Part shown: piece by piece, positions 8,857-16,477 of the stretch
How positions within the stretch are numbered: the first letter of the stretch is position 1
Layout: each line of letters starts with the position of its first letter
The notes under the pieces: model-generated
What the model was told of the DNA's origin: nothing
The model's database searches: none
Seen by the model: only the letters and a program-made list of their open reading frames with translations
Assembly: GCF_902497855.1 (NCBI RefSeq)
Contig: NZ_CABVHU010000001.1
Span: forward strand, 248,001-312,000
Length of the DNA: 64,000 nucleotides
Direction: 5' to 3'
Origin: Pseudomonas fluorescens
GTDB lineage: Bacteria; Pseudomonadota; Gammaproteobacteria; Pseudomonadales; Pseudomonadaceae
Translations under genes and position numbers: made by a program

Positions 8857-10170
8857 ATGACCAATCCGAGTGCCGAAAGCCTGCCGTTGGCAGCCGCGTC
8901 TGCAACGATGCGTCCCACCAGCGTGCGCTGGCGAATCTTCCTCATCATGCTGTTGCTGACCGCCATCAACTACATCGACCGTGCCTCGCTGTCGGTTGCC
9001 TTGCCGCTGATTTCCGCCGAGTTCCAAATCCCGCCGGCGCTGGAAGGGCTGATGCTCAGCGCGTTTTTCTGGTCCTACGCCTTGATGCAGATTCCCGGCG
9101 GCATGCTGCTGGATCGCTTCCAGACGCGGCGGGTGATTGTCATCGCGACGGTGGCCTGGGGCGCCTTCCAGGCCTTGGCTGCCGGTGCGCATAACTGGAT
9201 CACCCTGCTGATCACGCGCATGGGCCTGGGCATCGCCGAGTCGCCAATCATGCCCGCCGGGGCCAAGCTCAACGGTGCCTGGCTGACCCCCAATGAACGC
9301 GGACGCGGTGCGGTCCTGGTGGACGGCGGCGCACCGTTGGGCAGTGCTTTTGGCGCGATCATCATCGCCGGCCTGATCGGCTGGTTCGACTCCTGGCGCA
9401 TCGCCTTTGTGATCGCCGGCGTCGGCACCATGCTCGCCGGCGTGCTGGCCTGGAAATACATTCGCAACCATCCCAGCGAACACCCCGGCGTCAATGCCGC
9501 GGAACTGGCGCACATCACCGAGGGTAATAGCACCGTCAACCAACCCGGCGCAGTGACCAGCATCCCGCTCAAGGAACTGCTCAAGGATCGCTCGGTGCTG
9601 GCGATGTTCGCCGGCTATTGCTGCATCCTCAGCGTGTTCTACGGTTTGCTGACCTGGATGCCGAGTTACCTGCACCAGACTCACGGCCTGAACATTTCGA
9701 GCATGGGTGGCGCGACCTTCCTGATTTTCATGTGCGGCTTCGTCGGTGAGTTGGTCGGCGGTTACCTGGGGGACAAATGGAAGTTCAGCGGCGCCTCGCC
9801 CAACCTGGTGATGCGCAGCATGTTCAGCGGCTCGGCGCTGGTGGCGGCGGTGTGCATGCTGGCGGTGGCCTATGCCAGCGAGGCGAGCAAGGCGATCGGC
9901 CTGCTCTGCGTGGCGATGTTTTTCATTCGCTGGTGCGGCATGTACTGGTGCATTCCGTCGATCCTCGGCGGCACCTCGAAAACCGGCGTGCTGGCGGGCA
10001 CCATGAACTTCTGCGGGAACATGGCCGGGGTTATCGTGCCGATCATGATCGGGTTGATCGTGCAGTTCACCGGTTCGTATTTCCTGGTGTTGATTTTCTT
10101 CGTGGTCATGGCCCTGTTGCTGGCGATATTCTCCAGCCTGATCGATTACCGGGAGCGGGGGCTGACGTGA
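8857..10170 (+). CDS. MFS transporter, anion:cation symporter (ACS) type
   Basis: A 437-residue transporter with 12 predicted membrane segments in two six-helix halves. The early NYIDRASLSVALP and the FFWSYALMQIPGGMLLDRFQ stretch are typical of the ACS family (galactonate, glucarate, tartrate and phthalate importers). It should import an organic anion with protons across the inner membrane. It follows the SDR gene and closes the catabolic cluster, so it is the likely uptake system for the cluster's substrate. A remnant of another gene begins right after its stop codon. Confidence 0.85.
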   Translation: MTNPSAESLPLAAASATMRPTSVRWRIFLIMLLLTAINYIDRASLSVALPLISAEFQIPPALEGLMLSAFFWSYALMQIPGGMLLDRFQTRRVIVIATVAWGAFQALAAGAHNWITLLITRMGLGIAESPIMPAGAKLNGAWLTPNERGRGAVLVDGGAPLGSAFGAIIIAGLIGWFDSWRIAFVIAGVGTMLAGVLAWKYIRNHPSEHPGVNAAELAHITEGNSTVNQPGAVTSIPLKELLKDRSVLAMFAGYCCILSVFYGLLTWMPSYLHQTHGLNISSMGGATFLIFMCGFVGELVGGYLGDKWKFSGASPNLVMRSMFSGSALVAAVCMLAVAYASEASKAIGLLCVAMFFIRWCGMYWCIPSILGGTSKTGVLAGTMNFCGNMAGVIVPIMIGLIVQFTGSYFLVLIFFVVMALLLAIFSSLIDYRERGLT

Positions 10171-10305
10171 TATGAGCACGGTTTTGACACGGATAAAGCG
10201 CAGGTGAGTGTCGATGTCGAATGCGTGGTGGTCGGGATCGAATCGCCGGGCCTGACCAGTTGCCTGGCACTGGCCGAGCGGGTGCAGGCGATGCTGGGCC
10301 GGTAA
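10171..10305 (+). pseudogene. C-terminal remnant of an FAD-dependent oxidoreductase (L-2-hydroxyglutarate oxidase-like)
   Basis: An open stretch of 44 codons directly follows the MFS stop, in the same frame, and ends at TAA 10303-10305. It has no start codon of its own. Its sequence contains GIESPGLTSCLALAERV, which closely resembles the C-terminal flavin-binding end (GIESPGLTSSLAIA-) of LhgO-like DAO-family oxidoreductases. Nothing upstream encodes the rest, so this looks like the tail left after a deletion that fused the MFS gene end to it. Confidence 0.55.
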
Positions 10306-10392
10306 CGGGTGTACCGATGATCAGCGTCTGCGATGCCGTTCGTCGATGAGGGCTATGCTTGGCAGTGCGCCCATTGAAGTGGGAGACCTCTG

Positions 10393-10989
10393 ATGATCAA
10401 CGCACGCACTGCCCGCATGCTTGCCGATTACAAACGCTGGGCCGATCAACGCCTCTTCGACAGCCTGGCCGCCTTGCCACCGGGCGAGGTGAATAAGGAT
10501 CGGGTCTCGGTATTCAAGAACATGATCGGCACCCTGAACCACATCTACGTGGTGGACTGTATCTGGCAAGCCCACCTCGAAGGCCGAGGGCACGGCTTCA
10601 AGACCTCACACGATTTGCTGCATCCCGACCTGGCCGAACTGCGCGTGGCGCAAAAGGCCATCGATCACTGGTACTGCGACTGGAGCGAACGCCAGACCGA
10701 TGAATCGCTGGACCACCCCGTCGAGTTCAGCTTTGTCTCGGGCGAAAGCGGCACCATGAGCGCCGGCGCGATGCTGCTGCACGTGGTCAATCACGCCAGC
10801 TATCACCGCGGCTGGGTGGTGCAGATGTATTTCGAGATTCCGGCCATGCCACCGGTCACGGACCTGCCGGTGTACTTGCGCGAGTACGAACCGGCGCCCT
10901 TGCGATCGTTTACTGCGCCGGCGATGGCGCGGCCATGTGCTGTACAATTTTCGAGCGCAACCAGCGTTCTGCCGGATCGTTATCGTTGA
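10393..10989 (+). CDS. DinB-family protein
   Basis: A 198-residue DinB/YfiT-type four-helix-bundle protein. Three histidines are placed as metal ligands usually are: the first in GTLNHIYVVD, two more in HVVNHASYHRG. These proteins are metal-dependent, often thiol-transferase-like, and of unknown role in most bacteria. The last roughly 25 residues have no family character and are read from DNA that also encodes the end of the convergent LysR gene, giving an 80-base overlap. GGGAGA precedes the start. Confidence 0.8.
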   Translation: MINARTARMLADYKRWADQRLFDSLAALPPGEVNKDRVSVFKNMIGTLNHIYVVDCIWQAHLEGRGHGFKTSHDLLHPDLAELRVAQKAIDHWYCDWSERQTDESLDHPVEFSFVSGESGTMSAGAMLLHVVNHASYHRGWVVQMYFEIPAMPPVTDLPVYLREYEPAPLRSFTAPAMARPCAVQFSSATSVLPDRYR

Positions 10990-11830
10990 CCCCGTTCCAG
11001 ACCATGGACAGTTCGGACAGGTTGATCTCAAACGGCGGGTCGTCGGCCCGCAGCTGACTGCTGCCTTCGATCAATGCGCACGCCGCATAGTCCGGCACCG
11101 TGGCGAGCATATCGGTACCTGCGAGCAACGCACGCAGGCCGGCGAACTGCGGCACCGCCAGCACCACCCGGCGCGAACGGCCGATACGGGCCAGGTCGTT
11201 GTCGATGGCACCGGTCAGATCCCCGGAAAACGACACCAGCGCATGGGGGCGTTCACAATAGTCATCCAGGGTCAGGGGGCCGGGACGGCTGTCGCCACGC
11301 AGGATCTTGACGCTCAGGTCCCGCAGCTTCTTGCGCTTGGCGTTGGCCGGCAGTTCCGTGGTGTAGCTGATGCCGACGGAAATTTCCCCGGAGGCGAGCA
11401 TCGACGACATCAGCAGGTAATTCACCCGACGCACCACCACCACCACGTTCTGCGCCTCCTCGCGGATCTGCTTGAGCAGCGGCGGAAACAGCCCGAACTC
11501 GGCGTCGTCGGACAGGCCGATGCGAAACACATCGCGGCTGGTGGACGGGTCGAAATCCTTGGCCCGGCTGACTGCACCGGAGATGGTGTCCATCGCCGGC
11601 TGCAGCTCCTTGAGAATCTGCAGCGCGCGCTGGGTCGGCTCCAGAATCCGGCCGTTACGCACCAGCAGCGGATCGTCGAACAGATCGCGCAGCTTGGCCA
11701 GCGAGGCACTGACGGCGGGCTGGCCGAGGAACAGCTTTTCCCCGGCGCGGGTGAGGTTTTTTTCGAACATCAGGGTTTCGAAAATCACCAGCAGGTTCAT
11801 GTCCACGCGGCGCAGGTCGTTGCGGTTCAT
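10910..11830 (-). CDS. LysR-family transcriptional regulator (NodD-like branch)
   Basis: A 306-residue regulator. Residues about 6-70 hold the helix-turn-helix (LRRVDMNLLVIFETLMFEKNLTRAGEKLFLGQPAVSASLAKL), the rest an effector-binding domain. The RVDMNLL-F opening and the FDDPLLVRNGR wing belong to the NodD/PA2206-like branch. The ATG at 11830 is preferred because the family starts there; a longer frame begins at 11890. It overlaps the DinB gene end-to-end and is 83 bases from the end of the RHS gene. Target unknown. Confidence 0.85.
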   Translation of the reverse strand: MNRNDLRRVDMNLLVIFETLMFEKNLTRAGEKLFLGQPAVSASLAKLRDLFDDPLLVRNGRILEPTQRALQILKELQPAMDTISGAVSRAKDFDPSTSRDVFRIGLSDDAEFGLFPPLLKQIREEAQNVVVVVRRVNYLLMSSMLASGEISVGISYTTELPANAKRKKLRDLSVKILRGDSRPGPLTLDDYCERPHALVSFSGDLTGAIDNDLARIGRSRRVVLAVPQFAGLRALLAGTDMLATVPDYAACALIEGSSQLRADDPPFEINLSELSMVWNGVNDNDPAERWLRSKIVQHMAAPSPAQ

Positions 11831-11913
11831 GGTGGGGGGCTCTCGCGGGCTTTGGGTCTTTTCAGTAAAGCACTTATGTTTGATCGGCATCCTTCAACTG
11901 TCGGTGAACCCCT

Positions 11914-12999
11914 TTATTGTTTTTGTCTAATTATTTTTTTTGCTTCACTTGGCCGAACACCCAAGAGCTCACCTGTCCTCGCCATATGGTCAACTTGTTT
12001 GCGAGGTGTGAAATAATGTGGATTACTATAACTCCTTCCGTGGGCATTTTTGTAGTTTATGAGGTCTATCAATGGATTTATTTCAAGAAGTTTGTGATTG
12101 CGATATTGAGACTGCAATTCTGCACCCGTGACATTGCTGTAAGCCAGCTCTTGGAGGCTGAGACTCCTGTCACCTTTTACAAATTTACCACTTAAAGTCT
12201 TTATAGTGTTGTCGTGATAAATTGTATCCTGAGTAGCTCCAGTAATTTTTCCATTGATCCACGTCATGGTCGAATCAATCGATTTTATTCCGTTGGCGTT
12301 GACTTCAAAGCTGTCGGAATTATGCCGGCTACTAGAAGATACGGTTTCAGGTCCGCTCATCATCCTTGTTCTAACTACTTCAGGCCCGCTCATGTAAATC
12401 TTTCTCCTCGCGCCCATAGCACTCAAAAGTTTATTAAAGACATTGGAAAGAGCTTTTGGAAGTGCGAAGTTTCCACTTGGATCGTGCAAGTTGATCGGAT
12501 CCCCCAAACAATAAGCATATGAGTTCACCCCGCCATTGCCGAACGGACTAAAACTGTCAGGACTGTTAAATCGCATCAATACCGGATTAAATGCCCGATA
12601 ACCATTACCTAATAAATAGTGCCCGGTCACTTGGTCGGGCCGTTCGCCATTGAACCCCAGCAGGCTGAGCAACCCGTTGTCAGCGGGACGATGACCATAG
12701 GGTGAATAGCTGATGGCTTGATCTGGAGGATTGGATTTGAGGGTTTGCAGTACCGAACGCTGCTGATCGGTGGCCAGCAACGTGGTATCGAGTGCTTCGC
12801 CTTCAACGTGCTGTTGCGCCAACAGCAGGTCGCTGAGCTGGATGATTGAATACTTCATCGCACCCTGTATCTCAGTGGTCAAACGGCTTTTGCAATAGAA
12901 GCGCTGGCGCACAGGCGTTTCCGACAGGGTGTGACTGGTCAGTCGATCGAGGGGGTCGTAGCCATAACGGCAGAGCAATGTTGTTGGTTGTAATTGCAT
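11914..12999 (-). CDS. Orphan RHS-repeat core protein with a variable AT-rich C-terminal tip
   Basis: A 361-residue protein. Residues 1-97 resemble the end of an RHS/YD-repeat shell (LLCRYGYDPLDRLTSHTLSET, TEIQG, LLATDQQRSVL). Residues 98-176 are the RHS-associated core (YSPYGHRP, LGFNGERPDQVTGHYLLGNGYRAF, LMRFNSPDSFSPFG, NSYAYCLGDPINLHDPSG). Residues 177-361 are a distinct tip encoded by visibly AT-richer DNA, the usual arrangement of polymorphic toxins. I do not recognise the tip. There is no signal peptide, no long repeat shell, and no small downstream gene for immunity before the LysR gene. It may be a toxin fragment, a recombination reservoir or a domesticated protein. Confidence 0.75.
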   Translation of the reverse strand: MQLQPTTLLCRYGYDPLDRLTSHTLSETPVRQRFYCKSRLTTEIQGAMKYSIIQLSDLLLAQQHVEGEALDTTLLATDQQRSVLQTLKSNPPDQAISYSPYGHRPADNGLLSLLGFNGERPDQVTGHYLLGNGYRAFNPVLMRFNSPDSFSPFGNGGVNSYAYCLGDPINLHDPSGNFALPKALSNVFNKLLSAMGARRKIYMSGPEVVRTRMMSGPETVSSSSRHNSDSFEVNANGIKSIDSTMTWINGKITGATQDTIYHDNTIKTLSGKFVKGDRSLSLQELAYSNVTGAELQSQYRNHKLLEINPLIDLINYKNAHGRSYSNPHYFTPRKQVDHMARTGELLGVRPSEAKKIIRQKQ

Positions 13000-13332
13000 G
13001 AGGATTGCTCCGCAGGTCCGCAATAGTGGAAAGCAGTATCGACCGTTTTGCAGCGGCCGGGAACTAGCAGAACTGATAGGTTTTAGGGTTGCGCAGTGCA
13101 TCCAGAACTATGTCGATTGCCTGCAATGGCGGTTTTGCAGTCGACAAGAAAGCTGACGGTGCCGGCCTCTTCGCGGGCAGGTCTCGCTCCAGGATCACCT
13201 GTGGATTTCAGAACTGTAGAAAAACGCTGAATTCCGTAGGAGCCAGGCTTGCCGGCGAAGGCGTCTTCGTGGGCAGTGCAGGGCTTGAGGCCGCCTTCGC
13301 TGGCAAGCCAGCTCCTACAGGTTTGCGTTTTA
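13000..13332. other. Gene-free gap between RHS and DUF6124 genes
   Basis: The 333 bases upstream of the RHS gene contain no convincing gene. The left part should hold the RHS promoter. Around 13160-13200 there is a degraded REP-like piece (TCTTCGCGGGCAGGTCTCGCTCC), and the right end is a full REP pair, listed separately. Confidence 0.7.
13234..13321. repeat. REP pair (REPIN)
   Basis: Opposed REP arms (GTAGGAGCCAGGCTTGCCGG and CTGGCAAGCCAGCTCCTAC) flank a short spacer. It lies just beyond the 3' end of the DUF6124 gene. Confidence 0.85.
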
Positions 13333-13692
13333 CTAGGGCGGATCGAGTTGATCCAGTGCCCGGTTCACCGTTAGCTCACCTAGCATGATGACCTGTGCAA
13401 TGCCTAACAGGGAGTTGCGGCTGGGGCCATCCATATGGTCCGCCAGGTCCATGGCCATGACATTGGCCGAGGCCAGCGATTCGCAGGCATGGGCCAGCAG
13501 GGTTTCGGTATCGAGCTGCGGGTTGACGATGAACATCGTGCCGGGTGCGCGCGGGGTGGCTTTGATGTCGGCGGGAGTATTGAGGTGAAAATCGAGGGTG
13601 CGATCGGCGGCTTCGTGGAGTTTTTTTGAATCGAGGTTTTCGTTGGGGGATGCTGGATCGGTGTCCGGGGGATTTGGGGTGACCTTGAACAT
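13333..13692 (-). CDS. DUF6124-family protein
   Basis: A 119-residue soluble protein with the Pseudomonas DUF6124 pattern: MFKVTPNPPDTDPASPNEN at the start, SKKLHEAADRTLDFHL, then FIVNPQLDTETLLAHACESLASANVMAMDLADHMDG and a GIAQVIMLGELTVNRALD helix. The family is widespread and multi-copy in fluorescent pseudomonads, with no established function. The gene has a long structured 5' leader with two hairpins. GGAGTTCC precedes the ATG. Confidence 0.85.
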   Translation of the reverse strand: MFKVTPNPPDTDPASPNENLDSKKLHEAADRTLDFHLNTPADIKATPRAPGTMFIVNPQLDTETLLAHACESLASANVMAMDLADHMDGPSRNSLLGIAQVIMLGELTVNRALDQLDPP

Positions 13693-13717
13693 GGTGGAAC
13701 TCCTAGAGAATTGGAGC

Positions 13718-13792
13718 TGCCACCAGTCGCTGCGAAACGAAAAAAAGGTGGCAACTGTACGCGGGTTCGCAGACCAGGACTCTAGGAACCCG
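13718..13792 (-). promoter_or_regulatory. Structured 5' leader with two hairpins upstream of the DUF6124 gene
   Basis: Read on the minus strand, the first hairpin is CGGGTTC/GAACCCG (13792-13762) and the second is TGCCACC/GGTGGCA (13753-13718), with a poly-T stretch in the second loop. Both stems are perfect 7-mers. They sit 26 bases before the start codon and could act as an attenuator, a protein-binding leader or a stability element. This is inference from base-pairing. Confidence 0.5.
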
Positions 13793-14350
13793 GCAGACCC
13801 GAAAGTCTCCCACGCACAGCCGCCATGACATGAGTGACAGACCTGACAAAGCGTCTGCTCACGGACGGTAGACGTTGTGCGTCTAGAGTTTACCCGGGCT
13901 GCGAAACCCGATCACTGATGGTCAGTGACGGGAATCAAGTTACCGAGCGGCTTCAAGGCGCACAAGCCGGTGGATTCTGGCGTAACTGTAGGCAACGGCG
14001 CAAGAAGGTGTAGCTTTCGTGAAGTAAACTGCAGGGCGTTTAAACAAGTGCCGCTGGTCGGTGTTTAATTCACGGATTTCGCGGCAAAAATACATCTGCC
14101 GGATACCACGGACCTGTGGGAGCGAGCCTGCTCGCGAATGCGGAGTGTCAGGCGACATCAATGTTGTCTGGCACATCGCAATCGCGAGCAGGCTCGCTCC
14201 CACAGGTCCGTGTCCGACACAACATTGTTGTCGCCTGACACTCCGCCTTCGCGGGCAAGCCCGCTCCCACAGGGGCTGTGCTGACCTGACAGGTCGGTTG
14301 GATCATCCTCCCTTTTCCCGACAGGTATCAGGTGGATAATCCATCCGTTT
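13793..14350. other. Gene-free gap between the DUF6124 leader and a LysR gene
   Basis: No credible gene is seen in this stretch. The part up to about 14000 probably carries the DUF6124 promoter, and it includes an ATCACTGATGGTCAGTGA inverted repeat near 13911-13928. The right half holds a three-copy REP cluster. Confidence 0.6.
14110..14275. repeat. Cluster of three REP sequences
   Basis: Three REP arms alternate in orientation: GTGGGAGCGAGCCTGCTCGC, its inverse, and GCGGGCAAGCCCGCTCCCAC. The spacers between them are themselves inverted (CGGAGTGTCAGGCGACA against TGTCGCCTGACACTCCG), suggesting a REPIN duplication. Confidence 0.9.
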
Positions 14351-15250
14351 TTATGTTGCAGGACCCGGTTCTGTCAGTACCTTCCTGAACGTCTCGACCA
14401 AGGGCCGCAGGTTGATCCGGTGCCACGCCGCCCACAGCGGTGTGGTGAAGGAAATCCACGGCACCTCCCGCAAGACCACGCCCGGTGGCGCATTGCGACT
14501 CAAGCCTTTCTGGATCATCGCAATCCCCAGCCCTGACGCCACCAGTCCCAGCGCGGTAAACGGTTCGGTGGCTTCCATGCGGATGTCCGGGGTGAAGCCG
14601 GCGCGGATGCAGGCGCTGACGAAGTCTTCGCGGCTGGCGCAGTTCTGGCGGTGTTGCACGCCGATCCATTCCTGATCGGCCAGGTCCGCCGGGGTCAGGG
14701 TTGTCTGCTGCGCCAGAGGATGATGCTCGGGCAAGGCCAGCAGCATCGGGTCGTCCAGTACCTGGAAACCCAGCAGGTCCGGGTCGTCGGCGACGGGCGG
14801 TTCGCTGACCAGGGCGATATCGAGACTACGCTGTCGCAGGCCTTCGAGTTGTTCGGCGGAACTCAGGTTGTACAGCGCGACGTGCACGTTCGGCCGGTCG
14901 ACCCGCAGCACCCGCAAGGCGTTCGGCAGCACCCCGGCATGCATGGCGTTTTCGATGTAGCCGATGCACAGGCCGCCTTCTTCGCCGCGACCCAGGCGCT
15001 TGCCCAGGGATTCCAGGCGGTTGGCGTGGGTCAGCAGGGCGCGGGTTTCGGCGAGAAAGGTCTGGCCGTCGCGGGTCAGGCGGATGCGCTGCTGGCTGCG
15101 TTCGAACAAGGTCAACCCCAGGCGTTCCTCGAGCTGGGCGATCTGCCGGCTCAGGGGCGACTGGGAGATGTGCAGGCGTTCGGCGGCGCGACCGACGTGT
15201 TCTTCTTCGGCGACGGCGACGAAGTAGCGCAACTGGCGGATGTCGATCAT
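14351..15250 (-). CDS. LysR-family transcriptional regulator
   Basis: A 299-residue LysR regulator. The helix-turn-helix is at about 3-62 (IRQLRYFVAVAEEEHVGRAAERLHISQSPLSRQIAQLEERLG), followed by an effector domain; the HVGRAAERLHISQSPLSRQI pattern belongs to the BenM/CatM-like branch. It is divergent from the aldo/keto reductase-SDR-SRPBCC operon and is its likely regulator. It is of normal length and starts at the ATG at 15250. Confidence 0.85.
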   Translation of the reverse strand: MIDIRQLRYFVAVAEEEHVGRAAERLHISQSPLSRQIAQLEERLGLTLFERSQQRIRLTRDGQTFLAETRALLTHANRLESLGKRLGRGEEGGLCIGYIENAMHAGVLPNALRVLRVDRPNVHVALYNLSSAEQLEGLRQRSLDIALVSEPPVADDPDLLGFQVLDDPMLLALPEHHPLAQQTTLTPADLADQEWIGVQHRQNCASREDFVSACIRAGFTPDIRMEATEPFTALGLVASGLGIAMIQKGLSRNAPPGVVLREVPWISFTTPLWAAWHRINLRPLVETFRKVLTEPGPAT

Positions 15251-15349
15251 GTCAGACCTCTAGGGACTCAAGTGCTGCACATTATGTCTTGGACGGTCCG
15301 ATCATCGCAATCTAGGATTTGCTCATCGACAACGCAACACAAACCGTTC

Positions 15350-15440
15350 TGTAGGGGTCGGCTTGCTGGAGATAGCGGATCGTCCAGCAATAATTGTGGC
15401 GACTGTTCCAGCGTTTTCGCCGGCAAGCCGGCTCCTGCAT
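15350..15440. repeat. Degraded REP pair
   Basis: GTAGGGGTCGGCTTGCTGG and CGCCGGCAAGCCGGCTCCTGC face each other with mismatches. It lies inside the divergent promoter region just ahead of the aldo/keto reductase. Confidence 0.7.
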
Positions 15441-15458
15441 ATTCAAGAGGATTCATTC

Positions 15459-16475
15459 ATGAGCTTGAAAGACAAACTGCCCGGCACCCTGGGTTTTGGT
15501 ACCGCACCCTTGGGCAACATGTTCCGCGCCATTCCCGAAGAGGAGGCGATGGCCACCGTGCACGCCGCCTGGGATGCCGGCGTGCGTTACTTCGACACCG
15601 CGCCGTTCTACGGTTCGGGCCTGTCGGAAATCCGTCTGGGCGCCGCGCTGGCCCAGTACAACCGCGACGACTATGTGCTCAGCAGCAAGGTCGGTCGGGT
15701 GATTCTCGATGAAGTCGAAGACGCCTCGGCCCGGGATCTGGGCGAGAAGAGCGGGGTGTTCGAACACGGGCGCCCGAACAAGATCGTCAATGACTACAGC
15801 GCCGACGCAACCCTGCGTTCGATCGAAGACAGCCTCAAGCGTTTGCAAACCGATCGCCTGGACATCGTCTGGGTGCACGACATCGCCCAGGACTTCTATG
15901 GGGATCAATGGCTCGAATATTTCAATCAGGCCCGCACCGGCGCGTTCAAAGTGCTGACCCGTTTGCGCGAAGAAGGGGTGATCAAGGGCTGGGGCCTGGG
16001 CGTGAACAAGGTCGAACCTTGCGAACTGACCCTTGATCTGACCGAAGCGCAACCGGACGGTTTTCTGCTGGCGGGGCGCTACACCTTGCTCGATCATGAC
16101 CGTGCGTTGCAGCGTTTGATGGACGCGGCGCTGGCGCAGAACGTCGAGATCGTGGTCGGTGGTCCGTACAGCTCGGGCATTTTGGCGGGCGGCGCGCACT
16201 TCGAGTACCAGAAGGCCAGCCCGGCGATCGTCAATAAAGTCGAGCAGATCAAACGCATCGCGGCGGCCCACGGTGTCGACATCAAGGCGGCGGCGTTGCA
16301 GTTCTCCCTGGCGAACCCGGCGGTGGCGGCGGTGATTCCAGGTTCCAGCCGTCCGGACCGGATTGCCGAAGATGTGGCTGCGTTGTCGGCGGTGATTCCC
16401 GCAGCGTTCTGGCAGGCGATGCGCGAGGCTAAGCTGGTGTCCGAGCGCGCACCATTGCCCATCACAGGAGCTTGA
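15459..16475 (+). CDS. Aldo/keto reductase (pyridoxal 4-dehydrogenase / aldose dehydrogenase-like)
   Basis: A 338-residue TIM-barrel enzyme. The catalytic tetrad is visible as Asp46 and Tyr51 (YFDTAPFYG), Lys77 (SSKVG) and His140 (VWVHD). The C-terminal ANPAVAAVIPGSSRPDRI is the cofactor-binding segment. The branch includes D-threo-aldose (L-fucose) 1-dehydrogenase and pyridoxal 4-dehydrogenase, which use NAD(P). It is the first gene of a three-gene operon, two bases before the SDR start. The ATG at 15459 follows AGAGG; an upstream in-frame start is within REP sequence and unlikely. Confidence 0.85.
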   Translation: MSLKDKLPGTLGFGTAPLGNMFRAIPEEEAMATVHAAWDAGVRYFDTAPFYGSGLSEIRLGAALAQYNRDDYVLSSKVGRVILDEVEDASARDLGEKSGVFEHGRPNKIVNDYSADATLRSIEDSLKRLQTDRLDIVWVHDIAQDFYGDQWLEYFNQARTGAFKVLTRLREEGVIKGWGLGVNKVEPCELTLDLTEAQPDGFLLAGRYTLLDHDRALQRLMDAALAQNVEIVVGGPYSSGILAGGAHFEYQKASPAIVNKVEQIKRIAAAHGVDIKAAALQFSLANPAVAAVIPGSSRPDRIAEDVAALSAVIPAAFWQAMREAKLVSERAPLPITGA

Positions 16476-16477
16476 GC

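Noticed and set aside
8812..10179. 455-codon minus-strand frame over the MFS gene
   Set aside because: Product is extremely rich in His, Gln and Asp and lacks any fold; it mirrors the third-position bias of the real transporter gene.
11917..12522. Small + strand frames inside the RHS tip as possible immunity genes
   Set aside because: They lie antisense within the RHS coding region, lack ribosome-binding sites, and immunity genes are expected downstream on the minus strand.
14165..14185. TGGCACATCGCAATCGC as a second sigma-54 promoter
   Set aside because: It lies in a REP cluster spacer, the -12 element is poor and no gene follows in that direction.
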